From: Sarcodiotheca gaudichaudii
Lineage: Eukaryota; Rhodophyta; Florideophyceae; Gigartinales; Solieriaceae
DNA length: 64,000 nt
Assembly (NCBI GenBank): GCA_032355985.1
Contig: JAUKVZ010000003.1
Coordinates: forward strand, 372,001 to 436,000
Direction: 5' to 3'
Program-made: the position numbers and the translations under genes
Notes under the pieces: generated by a model
What the model was told of the DNA's origin: nothing
What the model saw: only the letters and a program-made list of their open reading frames with translations
Databases searched by the model: none
In this document: positions 1 to 9,364 of the stretch, one piece after another
Numbering within the stretch: position 1 is the first letter of the stretch
Layout: each line of letters starts with the position of its first letter

Positions 1-301
1 GTCGCCTCATCGCGAGCCGTCAGGCGCAGGTAGTCAAGCGTGCGTTCATCGATGGGGAAGAAGCCCATCGTGGCGCCATATTCGGGCGCCATGTTGGCGA
101 TGGTGGCGCGATCGGGCACGCTCATTGATGCAATGCCTGAGCCGAAGAACTCGACGAACTTGCCGACGACGCCCTTTTCTCGAAGCATCTGCGTGACGGT
201 CAGCACGAGATCGGTGGCCGTGGCGCCTTCCGGCAGTTTGCCGGTCAGGCGGAAGCCGACGACCTCGGGCGTCAGCATGTAGATGGGCTGGCCGAGCATG
301 A

Positions 302-335
<34 letters not shown>

Positions 336-1019
336 GACCACGCCGAGGCCGTTGATCATCGTGGTGTGCGAATCGGTGCCGACGAGCGAATCGGGATAAC
401 AGATGGTCTGGCCGGTGACTTCATCCGTCTTCTGGAGGACGCAGCTTGCCAGGTATTCAAGATTGACCTGGTGAACGATGCCCGTCGCCGGGGGCACGAC
501 GGTGAAGTTGTCGAATGCGGACTGGCCCCACTTGAGGAACTCGTAGCGCTCCTGATTGCGCTCAAACTCCTTCTCCGCGTTGATCGTCAGCGAAGTGGCG
601 GAGCCGAAGGCATCGACCTGCACAGAGTGATCGATGACGAGATCGCATCGCACCTGCGGGTTGACCATGGAGGGATCGCCCCCGAGGCGAACCATGGCGG
701 ATCGCATGGCCGCCAGATCGACGACGGCCGGCACGCCGGTGAAGTCCTGCAGGACGACGCGGCCAGGCATGAATGGCAGTTCGACGATGTTGGGGCTCTT
801 GGCGTTCCAGCTGGCGAGTCCGGAGACGTCATCGGCGGTGACGACGAAGCCGTCAACATTGCGAAGCATCGCCTCAAGAATGACGCGCAGCGAGTAGGGC
901 AGCTTCTCGACATGGCCGATGCCCTGACGGGAAAGGGCCGCCAGGTCGTAGAAAGCCATCTCGCCCTGGCTGGTTGAGAAGGTAGATCGCGCGTTGAACG
1001 GGTTGCTCTCCGAGGCCAT
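1..1019 (-). CDS. acnA: Aconitate hydratase, N-terminal part (runs off window start)
   Basis: This is the first 339 residues of aconitase, which interconverts citrate and isocitrate in the TCA cycle in the cytoplasm. The minus-strand frame is open from ATG at 1019 to the window edge. It reads [14 protein letters not shown], then [19 protein letters not shown] at about residues 90-108, and the family signature [20 protein letters not shown]. These are hallmarks of the monomeric AcnA/IRP-type enzyme. The cysteines that hold the 4Fe-4S cluster lie beyond the edge, so they cannot be checked. AGGAG sits 8 nt before the ATG, and a plausible promoter lies upstream. The gene is divergent from the adenine methylase. 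Confidence 0.95.
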
Positions 1020-1082
1020 CGAGGGGCTCCTTGCCTGCACTTCACTCTGATTTCCGGGGTCGGCGGCCGAGCCGCCCTCTAC

Positions 1083-1112
1083 ACAATACGAGCCGGTGAT
1101 CGCCCCCGCCAA
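1083..1112 (-). promoter_or_regulatory. Candidate sigma-70-type promoter of acnA
   Basis: Read on the minus strand, TTGGCG (1112-1107) and TATTGT (1088-1083) are separated by 18 nt. They lie about 65 nt upstream of the aconitase ATG, and an AGGAG ribosome-binding site lies between. The match was made by eye. Confidence 0.5.
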
Positions 1113-1210
1113 TCCGGGAGGGATTGATTGTGCGCTCCAGCGATTCGCGCTGGAACGCCGATACCAGCTTGCGCACGCCGGGCAATGGACTGCCCGGATG
1201 CAGACCAAGG

Positions 1211-2266
1211 ATGGTCAAGTACATCGGATCGAAAAGAACGCTCGTTCCGGCGATCGTCGGACTGGTGCAGTCGCTCGAAGATGCGCGAAGCGTGATCGAT
1301 CTGTTCAGCGGGACCTCGCGCGTGGGCCATGCGCTCAAGGGCGCCGGATTTCGCGTCATCTCCAATGATCTGATGAGCTACGCGCATGCGCTGGCGACGT
1401 GTTACGTGCAGGCGGATCGCGAGACGCTCGCTGATGAAGCACAACGCGCCATCGATGAACTCAATGAACTGCCCGGCGAACCGGGGTATGTGACGGAGAC
1501 GTTCTGCCGCGCCAGCCGGTACTTCCAGCCGGCCAACGGCGAGCGCATCGACGCTGTTCGCGCCGCGATCGAAGCAATGGCGCCTGAGCCCGAGCTCAGA
1601 GCCGTGCTGCTGACATCGTTGATCGAGGCGGCCGATCGCGTCGATTCGACCACGGGCGTGCAGATGGCGTACCTCAAGAGCTGGGCGCCGCGAAGTTTCA
1701 ACGCGCTCGAGCTGAGGCTGCCGGTTCTGCTGCCACAGGCATCACGCGGCAAGGGCGAGGCGCATCAGATGGATGCCATCGACGCCGCGTCGAAGCTGAC
1801 TGCTGATGTCGCGTACATCGATCCCCCCTACAACCAGCACAGTTACCTGGGCAACTATCACGTGTGGGAGACGATTGTTCGAGGCGACGAGCCGGAGCAC
1901 TACGGCGTGGCGTGCAAGCGGATCGATTGCCGCACGCGCAAGAGCGCCTTCAATCGCAAGCGCGAAGCCTTCGACGCGCTTCAGGCGGTGATCGAACGAA
2001 TCGATGCGGAACACCTTGTCGTGTCATTCAATGATGAGGGCTATATCCATCGCGCGGAGATGGAGGAGCTGCTCTCGATGCGAGGCGATGTGGCCGTGAT
2101 TGAGCGGGCGCATCCGCGGTACGTGGGCGCGAAGATCGGGATTCACAATCCGCAGGGTGAGAAGGTCGGGCGCGTAGGACGATTAAAGAACAAGGAGTTC
2201 ATCTTCATCGCCGGATCGCAGGCTGGCCGGTTCCGTCGCGGGCGCCGGGCGATCGTCGCCGCTTAG
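1211..2266 (+). CDS. DNA adenine-specific methyltransferase, D12/Dam class
   Basis: This protein transfers methyl groups from S-adenosylmethionine to N6 of adenine in DNA. From ATG 1211 it has 351 residues and begins [15 protein letters not shown], the usual N-terminus of D12-class enzymes. The SAM motif FSGTSRVG is near residue 32 and the catalytic motif DPPYNQH is at 204-210. No restriction endonuclease is adjacent, so it looks like an orphan methylase. The start is debatable: the frame stays open upstream, and GGGAGG at 1116-1121 suits a GTG at 1130, which would add 27 residues unlike the family. The 3' end overlaps the convergent response-regulator gene by 4 bp. Target sequence unknown. 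Confidence 0.88.
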   Translation: MVKYIGSKRTLVPAIVGLVQSLEDARSVIDLFSGTSRVGHALKGAGFRVISNDLMSYAHALATCYVQADRETLADEAQRAIDELNELPGEPGYVTETFCRASRYFQPANGERIDAVRAAIEAMAPEPELRAVLLTSLIEAADRVDSTTGVQMAYLKSWAPRSFNALELRLPVLLPQASRGKGEAHQMDAIDAASKLTADVAYIDPPYNQHSYLGNYHVWETIVRGDEPEHYGVACKRIDCRTRKSAFNRKREAFDALQAVIERIDAEHLVVSFNDEGYIHRAEMEELLSMRGDVAVIERAHPRYVGAKIGIHNPQGEKVGRVGRLKNKEFIFIAGSQAGRFRRGRRAIVAA

Positions 2267-3684
2267 CGCAGGCCGTATTCCTTCAGTTTGCGATAGAGCG
2301 TGCGTTCGCCGATGCCGAGCATTTTGGCGGCCTGCTCACGATTGCCGCCGGTCAGGCGAAGAGTTTCGCGGATGGCGCGTTTTTCGAGCTGCTGCAGGCT
2401 GGCGCCGGCGAGGGATCCGCTGACGCCGCCATCATCCAGATCGCCCTCTTCGGCGCTGGTGATATCCGCCGGGATGTTGCGAACATCGATAACGCTCTCT
2501 CCGGCGCCGATGCACATGACGGTCATGTTCTGCACGACGTTCAGCAGTTGGCGCACATTGCCGGGCCAGCTGAAGGAAGCGAGGCGCATCATCGCCGGCT
2601 CCGTGATCTCCGGTGGCGGCTGATCCGGCGCGATCTCCGCGCTGAATCGCACAATCGCGTGCTGGACGATGCGAGGGATGTCCTCCCGCCGCTCGCGCAA
2701 GGGCGGCAGATGGACGTGGGCGCCATTGATTCGGAAGAAGAGATCCTCGCGAAAATCGCCGGACTTGATAGCCGCCTCAAGATCCTTGTTTGTCGCGGAG
2801 ACGAATCGCACATCGACGGGCCGCTCGTCGTTGGAGCCCAGGCGCACGACCTTGCCGCTTTCAAGCACGCGCAGCAGCTTGGCCTGCATCGTCAGCGGCA
2901 TGTCGCCGATTTCGTCGAGAAAGAGCGTGCCGCCATCGGCGTACTCAAAGACGCCCTCGCGATCCTTGTCCGCGCCGGTGAAGGCGCCGCGCACATGGCC
3001 GAAGAGCTGATCCTCGATCAATGACTCACTCTGCCCGGCGCAGTTGAAGACGACGAAGCGCTTCTTGGCGCGCGGGCTGTTCTTGTGGACCGCCTCGGCG
3101 ATCAACTCTTTGCCCGTGCCGCTTTCGCCGGTGATCAGCACGCTGATCTTCGACTTGGCGACGGTGGCGACGGTCTGCAGGATGCGGCGCATCGGCTCGG
3201 AGCCGGCGATGATGCCCTCGAAGCCATCGTGCTGGACGAGATCCGTCAGTTCGCCGCTTTCGTGGCGCAGCAGCACCGTCTCAGCGGCCCGGTTGATCAC
3301 GCTGCGGAAGACGTCGAGATCGAGCGGCTTTTCGACGAAGTCGTAGACGCCGTGTTTGAAGGCGGAGCGAGCGGTCGCGACGTCGCCGTGCGCCGTCACC
3401 ATGATCGTCTCGGCCTGAGGCTGCATGTTGTGCGCCGCCTCGAGGATGACCATGCCCGCGTTGGCGCCATCGACCTCCACGCCATGCTGGCCGGCGGATG
3501 TGGGCATGCGAAGATCGGTCACGATGATGTCGAAGGCGCCGCCCTTGAGTTCGGCGAATGCGTCGTCGACATTCGTGACGATCGTCGAGATGTGGCCCGG
3601 GCGGCGAAGCGCCTCGGCCATCACCTCCGCGTGATCGGCTTCGTCATCGATGATCAGCACCTGTGCGCGCGGCGAATCGCTCAT
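2263..3684 (-). CDS. Sigma-54-dependent response regulator, NtrC family
   Basis: This is a 473-residue activator of sigma-54 promoters with three domains. The receiver domain has acidic residues at IIDDE and the phospho-acceptor Asp57 in IIVTDLRMP. The AAA+ domain has Walker A GESGTGKE (186-193), the sigma-54-contact loop GAFTGA (233-238) and Walker B GGTLFLDEIGD (about 251-261). The C-terminal Fis-type helix-turn-helix contains NREQAAKMLGIGERTLYRKL. No partner histidine kinase is adjacent, so its signal is unknown. It lies 6 bp after ruvC on the same strand and could be cotranscribed. There is no Shine-Dalgarno sequence, but TACACT lies 8 nt before the ATG. Confidence 0.95.
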   Translation of the reverse strand: MSDSPRAQVLIIDDEADHAEVMAEALRRPGHISTIVTNVDDAFAELKGGAFDIIVTDLRMPTSAGQHGVEVDGANAGMVILEAAHNMQPQAETIMVTAHGDVATARSAFKHGVYDFVEKPLDLDVFRSVINRAAETVLLRHESGELTDLVQHDGFEGIIAGSEPMRRILQTVATVAKSKISVLITGESGTGKELIAEAVHKNSPRAKKRFVVFNCAGQSESLIEDQLFGHVRGAFTGADKDREGVFEYADGGTLFLDEIGDMPLTMQAKLLRVLESGKVVRLGSNDERPVDVRFVSATNKDLEAAIKSGDFREDLFFRINGAHVHLPPLRERREDIPRIVQHAIVRFSAEIAPDQPPPEITEPAMMRLASFSWPGNVRQLLNVVQNMTVMCIGAGESVIDVRNIPADITSAEEGDLDDGGVSGSLAGASLQQLEKRAIRETLRLTGGNREQAAKMLGIGERTLYRKLKEYGLR

Positions 3685-3690
3685 GGTCGA

Positions 3691-4212
3691 TCAGTGTAGC
3701 GGCGACGCGGAGCGCGATCGGATGGCAGCTTCGGCCGCCGGACTGCGGCGCGCTGCGCACAAGGCGATGGCGATGGCGTCGGCGACATCGGGCGGGTTGG
3801 GCGTCACGGCGAGCCCGAGCTGCGCCTGTACGGCCTCCTGCATCTGGCGCTTGGTCGCATGGCCATTGCCCGTCAGCGACTTTTTGACCTCCGTCGGGGC
3901 CAGTTCGCTGAACGCGGCGCCGGAGCGCTCAATCACCAGCAGCGCCACGCCGCGCGCATGGCCCATGGTGATCGCCGTCATCGGATGCTTGTAATGCGCA
4001 AAGAGGCGCTCAACGCAGGCATGAGAGGGCGTCAGCCGATCGAAGATCTCAGCCAGATCCCGCTCCAGTTCAGCCAATCTGCGCGAGACGGACTGGCGCG
4101 CCTTGAGTCGAATGACGCCTGCCTCGATGAGCGCAGGCTCTGCGGCGTCGATCGCATCGACACACGCAAAGCCGGTGAGCTGCAAGCCGGGATCGATGCC
4201 CAGGATCCGCAT
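3691..4212 (-). CDS. ruvC: Crossover junction endodeoxyribonuclease RuvC
   Basis: RuvC cuts Holliday junctions symmetrically as a dimer working with RuvAB during recombinational repair. The product is 173 residues, the normal length. The four acidic catalytic residues are recognisable: Asp7 in GIDPG, Glu68 in CVERLF, and Asp142 and Asp145 in PPDVADAIAIA. ATG 4212 was chosen over an in-frame TTG at 4227 because GGAAGG lies 7 nt before it and the family starts at M-R-I-L-G-I-D-P-G. RuvB is encoded 22 kb away (26811-27845) and no ruvA is in the window, so the usual ruvCAB cluster is dispersed. Confidence 0.95.
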   Translation of the reverse strand: MRILGIDPGLQLTGFACVDAIDAAEPALIEAGVIRLKARQSVSRRLAELERDLAEIFDRLTPSHACVERLFAHYKHPMTAITMGHARGVALLVIERSGAAFSELAPTEVKKSLTGNGHATKRQMQEAVQAQLGLAVTPNPPDVADAIAIALCAARRSPAAEAAIRSRSASPLH

Positions 4213-4316
4213 GAAGGCGCCTTCCAAGGTCAGGAGGGACGATTCTTGCCATGGCGACGGGCTGATGAGACATGCCCGGACGCCTCTCTACACGTCGGCT
4301 GTCCGGGAATGAATCC

Positions 4317-4345
4317 TCGACAGCGCCACGTCCGACCGTTATACT
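4317..4345 (+). promoter_or_regulatory. Strong sigma-70-like promoter in front of a candidate small RNA
   Basis: TCGACA (4317-4322) and TATACT (4340-4345) are exactly 17 nt apart on the plus strand. No plus-strand gene follows: both flanking genes are on the minus strand. A good terminator begins about 30 nt downstream. Confidence 0.55.
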
Positions 4346-4351
4346 CGACGC

Positions 4352-4416
4352 TTCAACAACTGCCCCCGGAAGCCGGATCGGCCGACCTTTTCTGGGCGCC
4401 GGTCCGGTTTATTTTT
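4352..4416 (+). ncRNA. Candidate small noncoding RNA (about 65 nt)
   Basis: The transcript is inferred from a promoter at 4317-4345 and an intrinsic terminator at 4373-4416. It occupies the only sizeable gap (4213-4450) between ruvC and the ABC ATPase, which are both on the opposite strand. It contains no obvious ORF with a ribosome-binding site. It does not resemble 4.5S/SRP RNA (no GGAA tetraloop motif), tmRNA or a tRNA as far as I can see. The start at about 4352 is an estimate from the -10 position. Confidence 0.4.
4373..4416 (+). terminator. Rho-independent terminator
   Basis: CCGGATCGGC (4373-4382) pairs with GCCGGTCCGG (4398-4407), giving 10 pairs with one G-U. It is followed directly by TTTATTTTT (4408-4416). 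The T-run is on the plus strand, so it would end plus-strand transcription. Confidence 0.65.
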
Positions 4417-4450
4417 CGAGCTTGATGATCCGCCCCGGGGGTCGCCGGAA

Positions 4451-5203
4451 TCAGCTTGAGAGCGTGCGCACCCGCTCATCACTTTCAATCAAACCATCGC
4501 GGAGACGCACGATGCGTTCGCAGCGATCGGCCACGGAATCATCGTGGGTGACCATGATGATCGTCATGCCGTGCGCATGCAGATCCTCGATGAGGGCGAG
4601 AATCGCCTCGCCGGTGGCGCTGTCAAGATTGCCCGTGGGCTCATCCGCCATGAGGATCACAGGATCGGCCACCAGTGCGCGAGCGATCGCCACGCGCTGC
4701 TGTTGTCCACCCGAAAGCTCAGACGGCCGATGTCCGAGGCGATCCGACAAGCCGACGAGATCAAGCTTCTCTTGCGCGATCCGGCGTCGCGTCTGCGCTG
4801 ATCGTCCCTGATAAAAGAGCGGCGTCTCGACGTTCTCCTCGATCGTCAACTGGCTGATCAGATTGAACGCCTGAAACACGAAGCCGATCTTCTGCCCGCG
4901 AAAGAGACTCAGCTCCTCATCATCGAGGTCGGCCACGTTCTTGCCATCAAGAAGAAACTCGCCCTGCGTGGGCTGATCGAGACACCCGAGGATGTTCATC
5001 AACGTGGACTTGCCGGAGCCCGAAGGCCCCATGATCGCCATGTATTCGCCCTGATTGATCCGCAGATCGATGCCGGCCAGCGCATTGACAAGCACGCCGC
5101 CATCGGGACGGAAATACGTCTTCCACACGCCGCACAGTTCGGCGACGGGCGCATCAGCGGACTCGTGCGTAGCCAGGGGTTGCTCCTGCGGAGTGATCAT
5201 CAT
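4451..5203 (-). CDS. ABC transporter ATP-binding protein, LolD/MacB type
   Basis: This 250-residue ATPase subunit would energise export or lipoprotein release at the inner membrane. Walker [10 protein letters not shown] is at 59-67, the signature LSGGQQQR at 163-170 and Walker B with ADEPTGNLD at 186-194. The order and wording of these motifs match the LolD/MacB/FtsE branch. No permease is adjacent, so the partner must be encoded elsewhere or the gene is an orphan subunit. It follows the TrkA-C protein by 54 bp on the same strand. The start has two consecutive ATGs (5203 and 5200). TAGACT lies just before them and no Shine-Dalgarno sequence is evident. Confidence 0.9.
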   Translation of the reverse strand: MMITPQEQPLATHESADAPVAELCGVWKTYFRPDGGVLVNALAGIDLRINQGEYMAIMGPSGSGKSTLMNILGCLDQPTQGEFLLDGKNVADLDDEELSLFRGQKIGFVFQAFNLISQLTIEENVETPLFYQGRSAQTRRRIAQEKLDLVGLSDRLGHRPSELSGGQQQRVAIARALVADPVILMADEPTGNLDSATGEAILALIEDLHAHGMTIIMVTHDDSVADRCERIVRLRDGLIESDERVRTLSS

Positions 5204-5257
5204 TGAAGTCTACCGGCGCCGGCCACTTCGGTGGCGTGACGGCTGCGAATCGGGGCG

Positions 5258-6022
5258 TCAGTGCTCGCTCTCTTCGGCGCGTCTGCGGGTGGTCTCGGCC
5301 GCCGCCTGTTCGTGCTGCGCCTGACCCTCCGGCCCCTTGCGCCGCTCCGAGAGCTGAGCCACGCCGGCGCTCTTGCCGTAGAGCACGAGCGTGTCGCCCA
5401 CGCGAATTTCCGTCTCGCCATTGGGCGCGGCGATGTGCGTTCCATCCTGACGGATGACGCCCAGCACGATGATGCCCTCGGCGCGCAGCCTGAGATCGCC
5501 AATCGTGCGATCGGCAAGCCACTCCTGCTCGGTGACGTGCAGTTCGCTGACGCTGAATCCATATCGAAGACCGAGCAGCCGCGCGTAATCGGCTGTGCTC
5601 GTCACGCCGGCGCGACGCAGGGACCAGCGGATTGTGTTGTCGAGCGCCGAAGAGACAGCTCGGGTCTGCACGAGAAAGATCATCCCGACAAACGCGAGAA
5701 ACACGATCAGAATCGTGAACGCGCGTTCGCGCGGATCATGCTCATGCGCGCGAATGAATGTGATGACCGCCGTCGAAACAAACGTGATGACCCCGATATT
5801 GCCGACGACGATCAGATCGCGGATCACCCGCCGGCGCATCGGATGGTCGACGACCATCTCCGATTCCTTCGTTGTGAATCCGGCGCCGAAGAAGGCTGAC
5901 GTCGCCTGAAATCGTGCGGCTTCGCGGCTGATGCCCGTCATCTCAAGCGCCGTCGCGCCCGCGCGAATGACCAGATAGGCGAATGTCACCACCGCCATCA
6001 GCGCTATCATGGGGACCATCAT
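5258..6022 (-). CDS. Membrane protein with C-terminal TrkA-C (RCK_C) domain
   Basis: The product has 254 residues. The N-terminal half has three or four hydrophobic segments: ALMAVVTFAYLVIRAG at the start, DLIVVGNIGVITFVSTAVI, and AFTILIVFLAFVGMIFLV. The C-terminal part (about 155-230) reads like a TrkA-C domain, with FSVSELHV, IVLGVIRQDGTHIAAPNGET and IRVGDTLVLYGKS. Such domains bind small ligands and often gate potassium or anion transport. No pore loop is obvious, so transport itself is unproven. GGAG lies 7 nt before the ATG. It is 45 bp after the STAS gene, so the two are probably cotranscribed. Confidence 0.75.
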   Translation of the reverse strand: MMVPMIALMAVVTFAYLVIRAGATALEMTGISREAARFQATSAFFGAGFTTKESEMVVDHPMRRRVIRDLIVVGNIGVITFVSTAVITFIRAHEHDPRERAFTILIVFLAFVGMIFLVQTRAVSSALDNTIRWSLRRAGVTSTADYARLLGLRYGFSVSELHVTEQEWLADRTIGDLRLRAEGIIVLGVIRQDGTHIAAPNGETEIRVGDTLVLYGKSAGVAQLSERRKGPEGQAQHEQAAAETTRRRAEESEH

Positions 6023-6067
6023 GGTGACGTGACGCTCCGCCGAACTGCGCGCTCAATCGGCATGAAG

Positions 6068-6427
6068 TCAGTGCTCGCCGGCGCCCTGCTCTTCGAGCTG
6101 GATCGAGGCGATCGCCTCCGCCGTGTTCTGCGTGAACCGGAATACCTTGTCCAGACCCGTCAGCAACATCACCGACCAGACCTGATCGCTGACGGAGCAG
6201 AGAATCATCGTGCGGCCGATCTCCGCAACACGTTTGCGCAGGCGCAGCAACTGGGCGATGTTCGACGAGTTCAGATACGTGACATTGTCCAGATTCAGAA
6301 CCAGGTGCGCCGATTGCGCCGTTCCCAGACCTGCGAGGCGCTCATGCAGCGAATTCAACTCGTCCGAGAGCGCCGGCTCGTCGGAGAGATCCGAGATCAC
6401 GATCTTGTCTGACCAGTCGGTAGCCAT
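6068..6427 (-). CDS. STAS-domain protein (anti-sigma factor antagonist type)
   Basis: This is a 119-residue single-domain protein. The core pattern HLVLNLDNVTYLNSSNIAQL (about 41-60), followed by LRLRKRVAEIGRTMILCSV and a C-terminal LTGLDKVFRF helix, is typical of STAS anti-anti-sigma proteins. These switch partners according to phosphorylation of a Ser/Thr at the N-S-S-N position. No RsbW-like kinase is next to it. A SpoIIE-type phosphatase exists in the window at 41773-43248 but is not linked. ATG 6427 was chosen because upstream in-frame Met codons would add an Arg-rich tail unlike the family. Confidence 0.85.
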   Translation of the reverse strand: MATDWSDKIVISDLSDEPALSDELNSLHERLAGLGTAQSAHLVLNLDNVTYLNSSNIAQLLRLRKRVAEIGRTMILCSVSDQVWSVMLLTGLDKVFRFTQNTAEAIASIQLEEQGAGEH

Positions 6428-6504
6428 CGTCGCATTCGTCCTCGTTGGCCGCCGGCGTCGCCGACGTTCGATCGGGGTTCCCTCTGTCCCTGAATCACCA
6501 GCGT

Positions 6505-6530
6505 AGCAGAGCCCGCCGAAAGCGGGCGTG
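6505..6530 (-). terminator. Possible GyrA transcript hairpin without T-run
   Basis: GCCCGC and GCGGGC form a short stem with loop TTTCG in the 127-bp gap after gyrA. No T-run follows it on the minus strand, so it may be only a stabilising 3' hairpin. The rest of the gap shows no feature I recognise. Confidence 0.3.
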
Positions 6531-6554
6531 TGCGCCATGCAGCGCCCGAGTGGA

Positions 6555-9236
6555 TCAGTCCTCTTCCGCTCCGTCAGGCGATTCGGCCTCATCTTCCTCT
6601 GATTCGATGATCCGCGCCGCGGCGATGAGCTTGTCCTCACCCTTGAGGTTCACGAGGCGCACGCCCTGTGTCGCACGGCCCATGCGGCTGACCGAGCTCG
6701 TCCCCATGCGCACGAGCAGACCGCCCTGCGTGATGAACATCACATCTTCATCCGGAGTGACCGACTTGATCGCCACGACATGGCCGTTGCGATCCGTCGT
6801 GCGAATATCGATGCGCCCCTTGCCGCCACGGCCCTGCGGCTCGCCATGATCGGCGCCCTCGCGCCAGACGAGATACTCCGAGAGATCCGTGCGTTTGCCG
6901 TAGCCATTGACCGTCGCCGTCAGCAGATCATTCTCCGGATGCACGGGATCCTGCCTGCCATTGTCATCAGGCGCCGTCATCTCGATCTTGACGAGCCCGA
7001 CGACAAGATCGCCATCGCGTAAATCGACACCCTTGACGCCTGCGGCTGAGCGGCCCATCGGCCGCGCATCCTGCTCCTGGAAACGAATCGCCATGCCGTT
7101 GCGCGTACCGAGCAGCAGATGATCATGCCCGCTGGACCACGTCACGCCGACGAGGGAATCGCCATCGTTGAGATTGACGGCGATCAGTCCGGCGCGATTG
7201 ACGTTCTGATACAGCTTGAGACTCGTGCGCTTCACCTTGCCCTGCGCCGTCGCGAAGACGAGGAAATACTCCCCCTTCTCGAAGTCGGAGATGGGCATGA
7301 ACTCCACACAGCGCTCGCCGGAACGAAGCTCGATCAGGTTGTTGATCGAGCGCCCGCGCGAAGTTCTGGACATCTGCGGCGCCTCGTACACCTTCATCCG
7401 GAAGACGCGGCCCGTATCGGTGAAGCAGAGCAGATCATCATGCGTGCTGGCGACGAAGAGATGCTCGATGAAATCGTCGTCCTTGGAGTCGGAGGCGCGA
7501 ATGCCGCGCCCGCCGCGCCCCTGCGCCCTGTACGTATCGATCGGCATGCGCTTGACGTAGCCGTCGTGGGAGATGGTGACGACCATCTCCTCTTCCTTGA
7601 TCAGCGCCTCGATGTCGATGTCCGACTCCGCCTCCTCGATGCCCGTGAGGCGGGGAGAGTCGTAGCGCTCGCGCATCTGGCGGCAGTCTTCCTTGATGAT
7701 GTCCAGCACGCGCTGACGATCCCCGAGAATCGATTCATACTCTTCGATCTCGCCGACAAGCTTCTGATAGTCGCCCACCAGTCGCTCGATCTCGAGTCCG
7801 ACGAGCTGGATCAGGCGCATGGCGCCGATGGCCTCGGCCTGCACACGCGTCAGCAGCGCGCCGCCTGCCTCTTCGTGAGCGCGAGCCTGGTCAAGCAGAC
7901 GCTGCGGGATCGTCTTGGCCGCCGGATGATCCGCCGGAATCTGGAATCGCTTCTCCATGAGCAGCGAAATCGCTTCGTCGCGCGACTGCGACCCGCGGAT
8001 GATGCGGATCACCTCGTCGATATCGCAGACGGCGTAGATCAGACCTTCCAGCACGTGAGCGCGCTTCTGCGCTTCATGCAGCAAATGCTGCGTGCGGCGG
8101 GTGATCACCTCGAAGCGATGATCAATGTGGAACTGAATCAGATCCTTCAGCCCCAGCGTGCGCGGCTGACGGTTGACCAGCGCGACGTTCATGATGGAGA
8201 ACGTCTGCTGCAATGGCGTGTACTGATACAGCTGATTCTCGACAACCGCCGGATCCGCGTCGCGTCGAAGCTCAAGCACGATACGCGTGCGAGCGCTGCG
8301 GCCAGATTCGTTGCGAACATCCGTGATGTCCTTGATGCGCTCGTCCTTGACGGCAGCGACAATGCGCTCCATCAGGTTGTTCTGCACGACCTGATAGGGA
8401 ATCTGATCGATGACAAGCTGCTGACGATTCGCCTTGAACTCCTCGACATGCAGTTGGCCGCGAACTGTGACGCGCCCGCGCCCCGTGGCGTACGCCTCAA
8501 TGACGCCGCGCTTGCCGATGATGCGACCGCCCGTCGGGAAATCAGGCCCCTGCACAATTTCCAGGAGCTCCATCAGCTCCATATCCGGGTTGTCGATCAG
8601 CGCGATGATCGCGTCGAAGATTTCATTCGGGTTGTGCGGCGCCAGGCTCGTCGCCATGCCCACCGCAATGCCCACGCCGCCATTGATCAGCAGATTCGGA
8701 AACTTGCCCGGCAGGACGGTCGGCTCATACAGGCGATCGTCGTAGTTGGGCTGATAGTCGACAGTGCTGAGGTTGATGTCCTCGAGCAGATCGACGGCGC
8801 CATGCGCCATGCGAGCTTCGGTGTATCGCATCGCCGCCGGCGGATCGCCGTCGATGGAGCCGAAGTTGCCCTGCGGATCAACCATCGGCACGCGCATGCG
8901 CCAGGGCTGCGCGAGGCCGACCAGCGTCGGGTAAATGACGGATTCACCATGCGGGTGATAGTTGCCCGAGGTGTCGCCGGCGATCTTGGCGCACTTGAGA
9001 TGCTTGCGCCCGGGCCGCAGATTCAGATCGTTCATCGCGACGAGGATGCGGCGCTGCGAGGGCTTGAGGCCGTCGCGCACGTCCGGCAGAGCGCGATCCA
9101 TGATCGTGCTCATCGCATAAACGAGATAGCTGTTGTGCAGTTCGCGTTCGATCTGCTGCTCGACCACGGTGCCGATGGGAGATGACTGCCCCTCGGGCTG
9201 CTGGTCGTCGCCTGCTGGATCGATCATGTCGGCCAT
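6555..9236 (-). CDS. gyrA: DNA gyrase subunit A
   Basis: GyrA is the breakage-reunion subunit of the type II topoisomerase that introduces negative supercoils. It has 893 residues, a normal length for GyrA. The catalytic Tyr138 is in [10 protein letters not shown]. The C-terminal domain has blades including [10 protein letters not shown] and [13 protein letters not shown]; the second resembles the GyrA box needed for DNA wrapping and argues for GyrA over ParC. The quinolone-pocket region reads [14 protein letters not shown], with Ser99 and Pro103 at the E. coli Ser83 and Asp87 positions. No gyrB is in the window. GGAG lies 10 nt before the ATG, and TAGAAT at 9333-9338 (minus) may be the -10 box of a long leader. 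Confidence 0.95.
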   Translation of the reverse strand: MADMIDPAGDDQQPEGQSSPIGTVVEQQIERELHNSYLVYAMSTIMDRALPDVRDGLKPSQRRILVAMNDLNLRPGRKHLKCAKIAGDTSGNYHPHGESVIYPTLVGLAQPWRMRVPMVDPQGNFGSIDGDPPAAMRYTEARMAHGAVDLLEDINLSTVDYQPNYDDRLYEPTVLPGKFPNLLINGGVGIAVGMATSLAPHNPNEIFDAIIALIDNPDMELMELLEIVQGPDFPTGGRIIGKRGVIEAYATGRGRVTVRGQLHVEEFKANRQQLVIDQIPYQVVQNNLMERIVAAVKDERIKDITDVRNESGRSARTRIVLELRRDADPAVVENQLYQYTPLQQTFSIMNVALVNRQPRTLGLKDLIQFHIDHRFEVITRRTQHLLHEAQKRAHVLEGLIYAVCDIDEVIRIIRGSQSRDEAISLLMEKRFQIPADHPAAKTIPQRLLDQARAHEEAGGALLTRVQAEAIGAMRLIQLVGLEIERLVGDYQKLVGEIEEYESILGDRQRVLDIIKEDCRQMRERYDSPRLTGIEEAESDIDIEALIKEEEMVVTISHDGYVKRMPIDTYRAQGRGGRGIRASDSKDDDFIEHLFVASTHDDLLCFTDTGRVFRMKVYEAPQMSRTSRGRSINNLIELRSGERCVEFMPISDFEKGEYFLVFATAQGKVKRTSLKLYQNVNRAGLIAVNLNDGDSLVGVTWSSGHDHLLLGTRNGMAIRFQEQDARPMGRSAAGVKGVDLRDGDLVVGLVKIEMTAPDDNGRQDPVHPENDLLTATVNGYGKRTDLSEYLVWREGADHGEPQGRGGKGRIDIRTTDRNGHVVAIKSVTPDEDVMFITQGGLLVRMGTSSVSRMGRATQGVRLVNLKGEDKLIAAARIIESEEDEAESPDGAEED

Positions 9237-9364
9237 GCGAAAAATGCTCCGAATCGCGAAGGAATGACGCCCCGCCGGCGCGTCGCCAGACGTCCTGAAG
9301 CCCCCTTTTCAGAGGGCGTCGGACAAGCCTTCATTCTAGTCGAAATTGCCTTGTTCGGCTGGCC

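Noticed and set aside
4213-4450. Possible SRP RNA or tRNA in the ruvC upstream gap
   Set aside because: No GGAA tetraloop helix, no cloverleaf or T-loop motif; only a short hairpin terminator and promoter are seen.
7119-9185. Long open frame (688 codons) on the plus strand opposite gyrA
   Set aside because: High-GC antisense shadow: the gyrA frame has all catalytic motifs, while the plus-strand product is His/Arg/Asp-rich with no recognisable domain and no start signal.
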